A DNA stretch of 64,000 bases from JACKCP01 sp034007295. GTDB taxonomy: Bacteria > Desulfobacterota > Desulfobacteria > Desulfobacterales > JACKCP01. Both the position numbers and the translations under genes were made by a program. The notes below the pieces were generated by a model. That model searched no databases. It worked only from the letters and a program-made list of their open reading frames with translations, and was not told where the DNA came from. The stretch is from NCBI GenBank assembly GCA_034007295.1, contig JAVERC010000003.1, forward strand, positions 1 to 64,000, read 5' to 3'. Shown piece by piece: positions 27,053 through 36,263 of the stretch (the first letter of the stretch is position 1; every line of letters begins with the position of its first letter).

Positions 27053-27367
27053 ATGAAAGAACTTAAAAGTTTTCAAAAAAAATATCTTAAAGCTCTGGCA
27101 CATGATTTAAAGCCTGTTGTTTTTTTAGGACAAAACGGTGCCACAACAAATTTTATTGAATCTGTAGATCAGGCTCTTGAAAAACATGAACTTATTAAAA
27201 TTAAATTCATAGATTACAAGGAAAAAGAATTTAAAAATCAGATATCTGAAACCATAGTAAATGAAACAAAAGCTTTTTTTGTGTCAATTATAGGACATAC
27301 ACTTATTTTATACAGGAAAAGCAGTAATGAAAAAAACCAAAAAATTAAAATTCCTCAAAATGAATAA
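27053..27367 (+). CDS. yhbY: YhbY-type CRM-domain RNA-binding protein
   Basis: 104 residues. The CRM-domain order is clear: FQKKYLKALAHDLKPVVFLG then QNGATTNFIESVDQALEKHE, then LIKIKFIDYKEKEFKNQIS, then FVSIIGHTLILYRKS. YhbY associates with pre-50S ribosomal subunits. The ribosome site AGAGAAGG is about 7 bases before the ATG. Its last 13 bases overlap the 3' end of the converging transglycosylase gene. Confidence 0.93.
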   Translation: MKELKSFQKKYLKALAHDLKPVVFLGQNGATTNFIESVDQALEKHELIKIKFIDYKEKEFKNQISETIVNETKAFFVSIIGHTLILYRKSSNEKNQKIKIPQNE

Positions 27368-27945
27368 ACATCAGCTTTTTTATATTTGAGATAATAAGAA
27401 TTTACTTTTTTTACATAATTTCGAGTTTCAGGATAAGGGGGTATTCCATTATATTTGGCTACAGCTCCAGGACCAGCATTATAGGCTGCCAAAGCAAGAT
27501 TCAAATTTCCTTTGTATGTATCCAAAAGATTTTTTAAATATTTTGAACCAGCCATTATATTTTCAGACGGATCAAAGGGATTTTTCACCTTATATTTTTT
27601 TATAATTCCAGGCATAAGCTGCATTAATCCCTTTGCTCCCTTTTTTGAAACAGCATTTTTTATAAAACTTGATTCTGCTTTTATTACAGCCTTGATAAGT
27701 TCCTTTTCTAGTGAAGTTACTACTGAAACATATTTTAAAATATTGTTTAAATGAGTATCTGTAACAAAAAATCCTGAACCTTCATTTGATTTTGTTTCCT
27801 TCATATAAAACTTGTAATCAGATGATACAGGGGTATTGGTAAAAGATAAAATTCCATTTTCATCAACATACACATAAATATCAGAATAAACTTTTGAACA
27901 TATTATAAACATAAAAAAAACTAAAAAAAACAAATACTTAAACAT
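27355..27945 (-). CDS. Lytic transglycosylase (SLT domain) with DUF4124-like N-terminus
   Basis: 196 residues. Signal peptide at 1-22. A DUF4124-like segment follows (IYVYVDENGILSFTNTPV). The Slt domain begins about residue 75: IKAVIKAESSFIKNAVSKKG carries the catalytic Glu. AKGLMQLMPGIIKKYKVKNP and LALAAYNAGPGAVAKYNGIP complete the goose-lysozyme-type signature. It cuts peptidoglycan glycan strands in the periplasm. Overlaps yhbY by 13 bp at the 3' ends, and lies 25 bp downstream of the EndoQ-UvrD gene. Confidence 0.93.
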   Translation of the reverse strand: MFKYLFFLVFFMFIICSKVYSDIYVYVDENGILSFTNTPVSSDYKFYMKETKSNEGSGFFVTDTHLNNILKYVSVVTSLEKELIKAVIKAESSFIKNAVSKKGAKGLMQLMPGIIKKYKVKNPFDPSENIMAGSKYLKNLLDTYKGNLNLALAAYNAGPGAVAKYNGIPPYPETRNYVKKVNSYYLKYKKADVYSF

Positions 27946-27970
27946 TTTTTAAACAACCTTTTTTAAAAAA

Positions 27971-30900
27971 TCAGAAGAACTTAAGCTGATTATCTCTTTT
28001 TACACTATTTTTTATAATATTTTTAATTGTTTTTTCATTTAATATATTATCTTCAAGGTCATTTAAAAACGGAGAGGGAATTGTTTTTTTATTTTTCCCG
28101 AAAATTAAAGCTTTTTCAGGCCTTAAAACATAAAGTCTTTTTTTAGCTCTTGTAAGACCTACATAAAAAAGTCTTCTTTCTTCATCTGATTTTTCTTTTT
28201 TAGACTCTCCATTTTTTATAAAAGGAATATTTCCGTTAAAACAATTTGGAATAAAAACTGCCTCAAATTCAAGACCTTTTGAAGCATGCAGAGTCATAAG
28301 TCTTACCTTTTCACCTTTAATTCCAATATCTGAAATTTTCATAAGTTTAATACTTGTTAAAAACTCACTTAATTTATTAAAATTATTAGAATATTTTATT
28401 ATATAATTAATTTTATCCATAAATGAATAATCATTTTCAAATTTATTTAAATCAGTGTTTTTTATTAGATAATTTATAATTTCACTTATTTTTTTATTTT
28501 GAAGATCATTTCTTAATATACTTAATTTATTAAAAATTTTTTCATTAATTTTAATATTTTCTTCAATATCGTTAATTTCAGTTTTTATGCCAAAAGGCTT
28601 TAATATTAAATCCGAAATATCCAGCTCATTAAAAATTAATTTCATGTATGAAAAAAGCTTTTTAAATCCGGTTTCTTCACTCAAATTTTTTTCATTAATG
28701 TTTGAAAAAGGAATAAAATTTTCTTCTAAAACTGAAGAAATAACAGATGTTTCTTTTTTAGTTCTGCATAAAACTGCAATATCTGAAAATGAAAAACTGC
28801 TTATATCCTTAAAATTTTTTTTATATGTAATTAAAGAGTCTGTTCCTCCAACCAGATTTTGAATTTCATCAGCAATAAACTTTGCCTGAAGCTTTTCACA
28901 GTCTGAAACAATTATATTTATAAATTTTTCACCTTTTATACCTGAATAAACCTTGTTTCTTTTGTTTTTGGATTCACTTTTTTCAATTATCTGAAAAGAA
29001 GCATCAATAATTGTTTCACTTGATCTATAATTTTTTATTAGATTTATTTTTTCAACATTTTTAAAATCATTTGAAAATCTTGTTTCAAAATCTGTCAAAG
29101 CTCCCCTGAAACCATAGACCGACTGATCCATATCACCAATTGCAAATACAGAACTTGAATCATCTGTTATCCTTTTGATAATTTCATATTGAATTTCATT
29201 TAGATCCTGGTATTCATCTATTAAAAAATAAGAATATTTTTTCTTTATTAATTCTTTAAATATTTCATTTTCAGTTTTTTTAAAAAAATTTAATAAAATA
29301 TCATCATAATCTATTAAATTATTTTGATTTTTTACTTTTTCATATTTATTTATAACCTCAAAAAATTCATAATCATTTCTTGTTAAAAAATCAGGTGACT
29401 GCTTTATTTTTGATAAAAAAGCATAAATTTCTATTAATTTTGTTTTTTCAAGATATTTTTTACAAAGATTTTTTAAAATATATTTTTTTACAGTCTCATC
29501 TATTATATTAAAATTATTATCTTTTTCAAAACTTAGAGCAAAACTGTGAAATGTTCCTGTAAAAGGTTTTTTATTATATTTTTTATTTTCAATTCTTTCC
29601 TTCATTTCATTTGCAGCCTTTATTGTAAATGTTATGGCTGCAATATTTTCAGGATTGATTTTTTCTTTATCACAAAGATGAAAAAATCTGTTTGTCAGAC
29701 AAGTTGTTTTTCCTGTTCCAGGACCTGCTGTTACAATAATATTTTTTGATTTTGAACTAACTGCCTTTAACTGCTCAATATTTAACTCTTTTTCTTCAAT
29801 TTTTTTTATATTTTCATTATTTTTATCATTAAAAAGCTTTTTTGCCTGACTGAATTGATCATCATTTTTTTTATATTCAAAAATATTAGTATCTTTATCT
29901 ATATTTTTAAAAAAGCTTACCTGTCCTTTTGAAAGGTATGAATCAAGTTCCTTTTCATCAAAAATTTTTACCTTTCCAAATTCTCCGTCATAGCCTGGAT
30001 TTATATTCAAATTTCTGTTTCTCATTCTTTTTATTGATTCAGATAAAAGAGGAATATCAATTTTATCAAGGGTTTCTTTTTCACAAATCCATAAAGCATC
30101 AAATTCAGAACCTGCATTTTTTATAACCTTTTCATATAAACTTTTTACTTTTTTTGTATTTGGACCCACTTTAGATATTTCAGATAAAATATCTGTAAGA
30201 GGAACTATACTTTTAAAAGGCGGTGAATTTTTTTTTATATTTTCAATATCTGTTCTGTTTGAAAGTTCAATTATTCTGTAATAAACCCCAAGTGTAAGTT
30301 TTTTACCGCATACTGGACAAATTCCCTTATTTTTCAAAGTTTCCATTGGTGAAAGACAAACATTGCACTTTCTATGGCCGTCAAAATGATATTTTCCTTC
30401 TTCAGGAAAAAATTCATATGTCCCCATAAATTTATTTTTGTCCTTATTTTTCAGTGCATTTTTTATTTCATAAAAAGACATTTCACAGTCAAATATATTT
30501 GCTTCCCTTCCAAGTTTTCCAGGCGAATGTGCATCTGAATTTGAAATAAGGGTAAATTTATCAAGATCAGAAATAAAAAAATTCATATCAGGATCAGAAG
30601 AAAGTCCTGTTTCAAGAGCAAAAATTTCTGAAGTTAAATCTTCATAGCATTCTTCTATTTTATCAAAACCAGATTTTGAACCAAAAAGGGAAAACCAGGG
30701 AGTCCATATATGAGCAGGAATTAAAAAACCCCTTTCGTCTGTTTCAAGTATAATTTCTAAAAGATCCCTTGAATCAAGTCCAAGAATAGGCCTTCCATCT
30801 GACTTGATGTTTCCTATTGAATCAAGTTTTGAATTAAATTTTTTAACTGACTCAAGTGATGGAAAATAAACAAGATTGTGGATTTTCCTTACTTTTCCGT

Positions 30901-31204
30901 TTTTTTTATAAATTGAACTTATTTCACACTGAAGCATAAATCTTATTTTTTGATTAAAAGATTTATTAACATAATCATCTAAATTCTTTTCAATATCTTT
31001 TTTCAATACAAAAAGGCCTGTAGATTTATCCTCTAAAAGCTTTGATTCAAGTTCATTAAACCATGCAGGATGGGTAAAATCACCAGTTCCAACAACATTT
31101 ATTCCTTTTTTGGAAGCATAAATATAATTGGTTTCAAGATCTGAATTTTTTGCTGTTGCCATTGAATATTTGGAATGTATATGAAGATCTGCCAAAAATT
31201 TCAT
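27971..31204 (-). CDS. EndoQ-like PHP nuclease fused to UvrD/Rep superfamily helicase
   Basis: 1077 residues with two enzymes in one chain. Residues 1 to about 430 resemble endonuclease Q: PHP metal motif LADLHIHSKYS, GTGDFTHPAWF, IPAHIWTPWFSLFGSKSGF, LISNSDAHSPGKLGRE, a zinc ribbon CNVC...CPVC near residues 278-298, and NINPGYDGEFGKVKIFD. Residues from about 475 are a superfamily 1A helicase: Walker A AGPGTGKTT, motif II DEYQD, motif V TLHASKGLEF and motif VI LFYVGLTRAKKRLYV. EndoQ cuts DNA 5' of deaminated bases and abasic sites in archaea. The fusion suggests nicking followed by strand unwinding in repair. No frameshift is seen. Confidence 0.92.
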   Translation of the reverse strand: MKFLADLHIHSKYSMATAKNSDLETNYIYASKKGINVVGTGDFTHPAWFNELESKLLEDKSTGLFVLKKDIEKNLDDYVNKSFNQKIRFMLQCEISSIYKKNGKVRKIHNLVYFPSLESVKKFNSKLDSIGNIKSDGRPILGLDSRDLLEIILETDERGFLIPAHIWTPWFSLFGSKSGFDKIEECYEDLTSEIFALETGLSSDPDMNFFISDLDKFTLISNSDAHSPGKLGREANIFDCEMSFYEIKNALKNKDKNKFMGTYEFFPEEGKYHFDGHRKCNVCLSPMETLKNKGICPVCGKKLTLGVYYRIIELSNRTDIENIKKNSPPFKSIVPLTDILSEISKVGPNTKKVKSLYEKVIKNAGSEFDALWICEKETLDKIDIPLLSESIKRMRNRNLNINPGYDGEFGKVKIFDEKELDSYLSKGQVSFFKNIDKDTNIFEYKKNDDQFSQAKKLFNDKNNENIKKIEEKELNIEQLKAVSSKSKNIIVTAGPGTGKTTCLTNRFFHLCDKEKINPENIAAITFTIKAANEMKERIENKKYNKKPFTGTFHSFALSFEKDNNFNIIDETVKKYILKNLCKKYLEKTKLIEIYAFLSKIKQSPDFLTRNDYEFFEVINKYEKVKNQNNLIDYDDILLNFFKKTENEIFKELIKKKYSYFLIDEYQDLNEIQYEIIKRITDDSSSVFAIGDMDQSVYGFRGALTDFETRFSNDFKNVEKINLIKNYRSSETIIDASFQIIEKSESKNKRNKVYSGIKGEKFINIIVSDCEKLQAKFIADEIQNLVGGTDSLITYKKNFKDISSFSFSDIAVLCRTKKETSVISSVLEENFIPFSNINEKNLSEETGFKKLFSYMKLIFNELDISDLILKPFGIKTEINDIEENIKINEKIFNKLSILRNDLQNKKISEIINYLIKNTDLNKFENDYSFMDKINYIIKYSNNFNKLSEFLTSIKLMKISDIGIKGEKVRLMTLHASKGLEFEAVFIPNCFNGNIPFIKNGESKKEKSDEERRLFYVGLTRAKKRLYVLRPEKALIFGKNKKTIPSPFLNDLEDNILNEKTIKNIIKNSVKRDNQLKFF

Positions 31205-31376
31205 ATTATTATTGCCTTATAAGACTGTTATTATATATTCTTTATGTTTGTACCTTAATTGAGCGTATCATAATTTTTAATAAAAAAATTTTCAATGAAT
31301 CAAGACCATTATATTTAAAAATCACTCAATTAAGGCTCTATTTAATAATTAAACTCACCTGTAAAAGGAGTTAACC

Positions 31377-31997
31377 ATGGGTCTTCTAACCTCAACATCT
31401 TCCTTTTTAAGATATAAGATTGATGATGAATCACAAGAACTTTCTTTAGAAAAAATCAGGCTTTGTCTCAAAGAAAACCAGTTTCCAGAAATTGCAGATT
31501 CTGAAATGTCTGAAGCAGTTTCTGGATGGACAAGCTATGAAAACCACTTTGATCCAGACTTTGAATCAGATCATATAAAATATGGAAATTATATTATTTT
31601 CTGCCTGAGAATTGATAAAAAAACAGTTCCAAAAAAAATAGTAGACAAATATATAGCCATAGAATCAAAAAAAATAATGCAGGAAACAAATAAAGATTAT
31701 CTTTCTAAAAATGAAAAAAGAAAATTAAAAGAAGATATTCTTTTAAGATTAAGCCTTCAAATGCCTTCTATTCCAGATATTTATGATGTTTTATGGATGC
31801 CTGAAAAAAAAGAAGTTATTTTTTTTACAACCCAAAAAAGTGTTAATGAAATTTTTGAAACACTTTTCAGGCTTACATTTAAAACTTCAATTATCCGTCT
31901 CTTTCCCTACACAAGAGTTTATTTTGACGAGGGTATTTCTGATATGAAAAAAGATGTTTTTTACGCTTCATCACATATAAATATTCAGGAGTCTTAA
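31377..31997 (+). CDS. rdgC: RdgC family protein, N-terminal part
   Basis: 206 residues. The order matches the first two-thirds of E. coli RdgC, a ring-shaped DNA-binding protein linked to recombination control: a short N-terminal strand MGLLTSTSSFLRYKI, a Gly-Trp turn SGWTSYENHF, IIFCLRIDKKTVPKKIVDKY, the Lys-rich KDYLSKNEKRKLKEDILLRL and DVLWMPEKKEVIFFTTQKS. The C-terminal third is encoded by the next gene in the same frame. Only the stop TAA separates them, followed at once by ATG. Ribosome site AAGGAG lies about 10 bases before the ATG. Confidence 0.75.
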   Translation: MGLLTSTSSFLRYKIDDESQELSLEKIRLCLKENQFPEIADSEMSEAVSGWTSYENHFDPDFESDHIKYGNYIIFCLRIDKKTVPKKIVDKYIAIESKKIMQETNKDYLSKNEKRKLKEDILLRLSLQMPSIPDIYDVLWMPEKKEVIFFTTQKSVNEIFETLFRLTFKTSIIRLFPYTRVYFDEGISDMKKDVFYASSHINIQES

Positions 31998-32540
31998 ATG
32001 ATAGATATTGCTGTAGCATATAACAAATACAAATTTGCAGGATTTGAATTTTTAACATGGCTTTGGTTTATAACTGAGACAGAGCCTGATATTATTGAAA
32101 ATATTTCACCTGATATAAAAGATTTCTGCATTGATGATAAAATTGTTATTGAAAATTTCAAAGAGGATTCAACAGAAAAAATTACCATAAACGGAGACAA
32201 GGCAAACCTGGATGAAGGCGTTCTTGCTATAAAAAAAGGAGCTCTTGTTACAGAGCTTAAAATTATTTTCAAAACAGGTGAAGATATTGAAATTAAATTT
32301 CTTATAAAAGGTGAAAGTTTAGATATAACCGGATTCAATGTTTTAAAATACAAATTTTCAACTGCACCAGAAGAAATTGAAGGATCTGTTATAGAAAAAG
32401 TATACTTTTTAGAGTTATTGACAAGCCTTGTTGATAAACTTTTCCAAAAATTCATTTTGCTAAGAATTTCAGATGAATGGAAAAATATTGAATTGTCAAA
32501 AATAAGTCAATGGATTGAACAAAGAACAAAGAGATATTAA
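31998..32540 (+). CDS. RdgC family protein, C-terminal part as a separate gene
   Basis: 180 residues. It starts MIDIAVAYNKYKFAGFEFLT, then FLTWLWFITETEPD. ANLDEGVLAIKKGALVTELK and the following IKFLIKGESLDITGFNVLK segment match the E. coli RdgC stretch with EAGKLVTKL. A helical tail follows. The ATG comes directly after the upstream TAA in the same frame, but AGGAG at 31987-31991 gives it a proper ribosome site 6 bases away, so it should be made as a separate chain. It is followed at 131 bp by dnaN. Together the two halves give 386 residues, longer than the roughly 300 of E. coli RdgC. Confidence 0.7.
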   Translation: MIDIAVAYNKYKFAGFEFLTWLWFITETEPDIIENISPDIKDFCIDDKIVIENFKEDSTEKITINGDKANLDEGVLAIKKGALVTELKIIFKTGEDIEIKFLIKGESLDITGFNVLKYKFSTAPEEIEGSVIEKVYFLELLTSLVDKLFQKFILLRISDEWKNIELSKISQWIEQRTKRY

Positions 32541-32671
32541 CATGAAAAATAAAACAATAAAAAAAGTTCAATTTATAAAAAAATTATTGTAAATAAAAAA
32601 ACAAGTAAAAACAAAGATTTAACTAAGTAATACACATATTGACAAAGTATAATAATAAAAGGTTTTAAAAT

Positions 32672-33793
32672 ATGAAAATAAAAATAGAAAAACAAAAACT
32701 AAAAAAAGTTCTAGAAAAAATTCAAGGAATGACCAGTCAAAAAACTTCTCTTCAGATAACTAAAAATGTAATTATTGAAACTGTATCAGATAATGAAATT
32801 TCAATTAAGGCTACTGACCTTACTTCGGAATATTTTTGTACTTTAGAAGCTGAAATAGAAAATAAGGGTATTATTGCTGTTAATTCAAAAAAATTTTTTG
32901 ATATAGTTAAATTTTTTCCAGATGATTACATTCCTATAGAAGAAATAGATTTTCAATGGATTAAAATAGGTAATGAAGATGTATTTTTTCATTTGGTTGG
33001 AGCATCCCCTGAAGACTTTCCTGATATTTCTATTAATTTTAATTCAATTTATTTTGAAAGTGATTCCTCTTCTTTTAAAAAAATGCTTACAGCTGGAAAT
33101 TCAATTCACCCTGAAACAAATGAATTAAGACCTTTTATTTTAGGTATTAATTTATATTTTTTTAATATGGATAATTATTCTTCTATAAAAATGTTTTCAA
33201 CAGATACAAAAAGAATTGTAAAAACTGAAATAAGAAGTGAAAATTTAATTCCTGAAAATTTAAATTCAAAAACTGTTCTTATTCCAAAAAAAAGTATTCC
33301 TGATTTAATTAAATTTATGGATGAAGAAAAAGTAAACCTTTCTTTTACACCAGAATTGTTTAGTGTAAGCCAGGGAAAAGAATTTTATTCTGTAAATATT
33401 CTTGAAGGTGATTTTCCAGACTGCAACGGTCTTATTATTCCAAATGAAGAATTTGGGATAGAAATTGATAAATATATTTTAAATGATATTCTTCAAAGGG
33501 TTTCTATTGTTGCAGATGATAAAACTCCGATAGTTTATTTTAATTTTTCAGATAATACTTTAACCATTGCATCTAGTAACCCTGAATTAGGTGAAGCAAA
33601 GGAATCAACAGCAATTGTTTTTGAAAGAGAGGGTTTTGAAACAGCATTTAATGCCAGGTATATTCTTGATATTATAAAAGATATTGAAGATGATTTAATT
33701 TATATGTATTTAAAGGATAAAACTTCACATTGTATTATTAAAGGTATTGAAAATATAGATTATGCAGCTGCCATAATGCCTATAAAAATTTAA
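32672..33793 (+). CDS. dnaN: DNA polymerase III beta sliding clamp
   Basis: 373 residues, standard for DnaN. N-terminal MKIKIEKQKLKKVLEKIQGM, then VSDNEISIKATDLTSEYFC, INSKKF-like AVNSKKFFDIVKFFPDDYI, and the C-terminal FNARYILDIIKDIEDDLIYM with YAAAIMPIKI as the usual last strand (family: MPMRL). Forms the dimeric ring that tethers polymerase to DNA. It is preceded by the rdgC pair and followed at 17 bp by gyrB; dnaA, the common first gene, is absent. A TATAAT at 32648-32653 is a possible -10 but lacks a good -35. Confidence 0.96.
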   Translation: MKIKIEKQKLKKVLEKIQGMTSQKTSLQITKNVIIETVSDNEISIKATDLTSEYFCTLEAEIENKGIIAVNSKKFFDIVKFFPDDYIPIEEIDFQWIKIGNEDVFFHLVGASPEDFPDISINFNSIYFESDSSSFKKMLTAGNSIHPETNELRPFILGINLYFFNMDNYSSIKMFSTDTKRIVKTEIRSENLIPENLNSKTVLIPKKSIPDLIKFMDEEKVNLSFTPELFSVSQGKEFYSVNILEGDFPDCNGLIIPNEEFGIEIDKYILNDILQRVSIVADDKTPIVYFNFSDNTLTIASSNPELGEAKESTAIVFEREGFETAFNARYILDIIKDIEDDLIYMYLKDKTSHCIIKGIENIDYAAAIMPIKI

Positions 33794-33810
33794 AAATTTA
33801 AGGATAAATA

Positions 33811-36246
33811 ATGTCAGATATAAAAAGAGAATATAACGCAGGAAGTATAAAAATTCTTGAAGGACTTGAAGCTGTTAGAAAAAGACCTTCAATGTATATT
33901 GGAAATACAGATGAAGCAGGTCTTCATCACCTGGTATATGAAGTTGTAGATAACAGTATAGATGAAGCAATGGCTGGATACTGTACTGAAATAGATATTA
34001 AGATTCATACAGACAACAGTGTAACTGTAATAGATAACGGCAGAGGTATTCCTGTTGATTTACACGAAAAAGAAGGTGTTCCTGCAGCTGAAGTTGTTTT
34101 GACAAAACTTCATGCTGGAGGAAAATTTGACAATGATACTTATAAAGTTTCAGGCGGTCTTCACGGTGTTGGTATTTCTGTTGTAAATGCACTTTCAGAA
34201 CAGCTTGATATGACTATCTGGAAAAATGGAAATATTTATAACCAGAAATTTTCAAAAGGCAAAAAAATTACAGAGCTTGAAATTATAGGTTCTACTGATC
34301 AAAATGGAACAAAAATTCATTTTTCACCTGATATAACCATAATGTCTACCAATAATTTTAATTATGAAGTTTTATCAAGAAGAATGAGAGAGCTTGCTTT
34401 TCTTAACAAAGGCATAAAAATTTCCATTGAAGATGAAAGATCAGATGAAAAAAACAGTTTTTTTTATGAAGGCGGAATAAAAACCTATGTGGAATTTTTA
34501 AACAAGCATTGTTCAGCAGTTCATGATCCTATAATCATAGAAGGAACTGACGGAGATGTTTATGTAGAAGTAGCAATTCAGTACAATGACACTTTTAATG
34601 AAAAAATTTATACCTTTGCAAATAATATTAATACTTCAGAAGGGGGGTATCATTTAAGCGGATTTAAAGGTGCTCTAACAAGAACTTTAAATAATTATGC
34701 AAACAGTGAAAGTCTTCCAAAAAATCAGAGAACCAAAATATCTGGAGATGATGTAAGAGAAGGTTTATCTGCAATAATAAGTGTAAAATTAAAAGAACCT
34801 AAATTTGAAGGACAGACTAAAACAAAACTTGGAAACAGTGAAGTTAAAGGTATTGTAGAATCGCTTGTAAATGAAAAACTTGCTATTTATCTGGAAGAAA
34901 ATCCTGCAAATGCCAGAAAAATTATTGCAAAAGCAGTTGATGCTGCAAGAGCAAGGGATGCTGCAAAAAGAGCCAGGGACCTTGTAAGAAGCAAATCAAA
35001 TATTGGAGATACTACTCTTCCAGGAAAACTTGCAGACTGTCAGTCAAATAAACCTGAAGAAAAAGAACTTTATCTTGTGGAGGGTGATTCTGCAGGGGGT
35101 TCTGCAAAACAGGCAAGAGACAGAAGATATCAGGCTATTTTACCCCTTAAAGGTAAAATTTTAAATGTTGAAAAAGCAAGGTTTGATAAACTTTTAAAAT
35201 CAGATGAAATAAAAAATATGATAACAGCTCTTGGAGCTGGAATTGGAAAAGATGATTATGAAATTGAAAAAATCAGATATCATAAAATTTTTATTATGAC
35301 TGATGCCGATGTTGACGGTGCACATATAAGAACACTTCTTTTAACCTTTTTTTACAGACACATGCCTGAAATAATAGAAAATGGTTATCTTTATATAGCA
35401 CAGCCTCCGCTTTACAGAATTGGTAAAGGCAAAAAAGGAATTTATCTTAAAAATGAATCAGGTTTTAATGAATATCTTGTATCAAGATTTTGTGAACTTA
35501 AATATGTAGAATCAGGCGAAGATAAAAAAAGATTAACAGATGAAGAAGCTTTTGAATTTATTTTAAAACTTATAAGTCTTTATGAAAATCTTTCTTCACT
35601 GGATAATATGGGTTTTGAAAAAAGAATTGTAAAAATTATGCTTGATGAAAAAGTATCTGATAAGGAATACTTAAGAGATAAAGAAAAAATGAGTCTTTTA
35701 AGGGATAAGTTTCAAGAAAATAATTTTATAATAGATGAATTTATCTGGAATGAGGAAAAGGAAATATTTGAACTTATTCTAACTCCGCCTGAAGTTGAAG
35801 AAGATCATGAAAGCGAAGAATCTTCAAGGGTGAGAGAGAAAAAGCCTGTAAGAATTTCAAGAAGGCTTGTTTTTTCAAAGGAATATCAAAGCATATTGTC
35901 AGACTGGGGAATAATTGAAAAATATTATAATCTTCCTTTTTATATTGGATCAAAAGAGGGAGTTTCTGTTGTAACTTGTGATACTTTGAGAGATTTTTAT
36001 AAAAAAGCAATGGAAGAAGCTAAAAAAGGTGTTTCAATTCAAAGATATAAAGGTCTTGGAGAAATGAACCCTGATCAGCTGTGGGAAACTACAATGGATC
36101 CTTCAACAAGACAGCTTCTGCAGGTTAAGGTAGAAGATGCTGAAGCAGCTGATGAAATATTTTCTCTTCTAATGGGCGATGAAGTTGAGCCAAGAAGAAA
36201 TTTTATTAAAACACATGCTCTGGAAGTTTCAACTTTAGATTATTAA
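33811..36246 (+). CDS. gyrB: DNA gyrase subunit B
   Basis: 811 residues. GHKL ATPase domain with EVVDNSIDEAMAGY, DNGRGIPVDLHEKEGVPAAE and GGLHGVGISVVNALS. The transducer follows. The TOPRIM domain carries EGDSAGGSAKQARDRRYQAI near residue 425, PLKGKILNVEKARFDKLL and the catalytic DADVDGAHIRTLLLTF. The C-terminal IQRYKGLGEMNPDQLWETTM is diagnostic of GyrB. With GyrA it introduces negative supercoils. It lies 17 bp after dnaN in one operon, with the chemoreceptor 17 bp downstream. Confidence 0.97.
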   Translation: MSDIKREYNAGSIKILEGLEAVRKRPSMYIGNTDEAGLHHLVYEVVDNSIDEAMAGYCTEIDIKIHTDNSVTVIDNGRGIPVDLHEKEGVPAAEVVLTKLHAGGKFDNDTYKVSGGLHGVGISVVNALSEQLDMTIWKNGNIYNQKFSKGKKITELEIIGSTDQNGTKIHFSPDITIMSTNNFNYEVLSRRMRELAFLNKGIKISIEDERSDEKNSFFYEGGIKTYVEFLNKHCSAVHDPIIIEGTDGDVYVEVAIQYNDTFNEKIYTFANNINTSEGGYHLSGFKGALTRTLNNYANSESLPKNQRTKISGDDVREGLSAIISVKLKEPKFEGQTKTKLGNSEVKGIVESLVNEKLAIYLEENPANARKIIAKAVDAARARDAAKRARDLVRSKSNIGDTTLPGKLADCQSNKPEEKELYLVEGDSAGGSAKQARDRRYQAILPLKGKILNVEKARFDKLLKSDEIKNMITALGAGIGKDDYEIEKIRYHKIFIMTDADVDGAHIRTLLLTFFYRHMPEIIENGYLYIAQPPLYRIGKGKKGIYLKNESGFNEYLVSRFCELKYVESGEDKKRLTDEEAFEFILKLISLYENLSSLDNMGFEKRIVKIMLDEKVSDKEYLRDKEKMSLLRDKFQENNFIIDEFIWNEEKEIFELILTPPEVEEDHESEESSRVREKKPVRISRRLVFSKEYQSILSDWGIIEKYYNLPFYIGSKEGVSVVTCDTLRDFYKKAMEEAKKGVSIQRYKGLGEMNPDQLWETTMDPSTRQLLQVKVEDAEAADEIFSLLMGDEVEPRRNFIKTHALEVSTLDY

Positions 36247-36263
36247 ATTAACGAGGTTTTATT

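Noticed and set aside
32639..32653. TTGACA close to TATAAT upstream of dnaN
   Set aside because: Only a few bases separate them, so they cannot act as -35 and -10 of one promoter; the TATAAT may still be a -10 with a poor -35.
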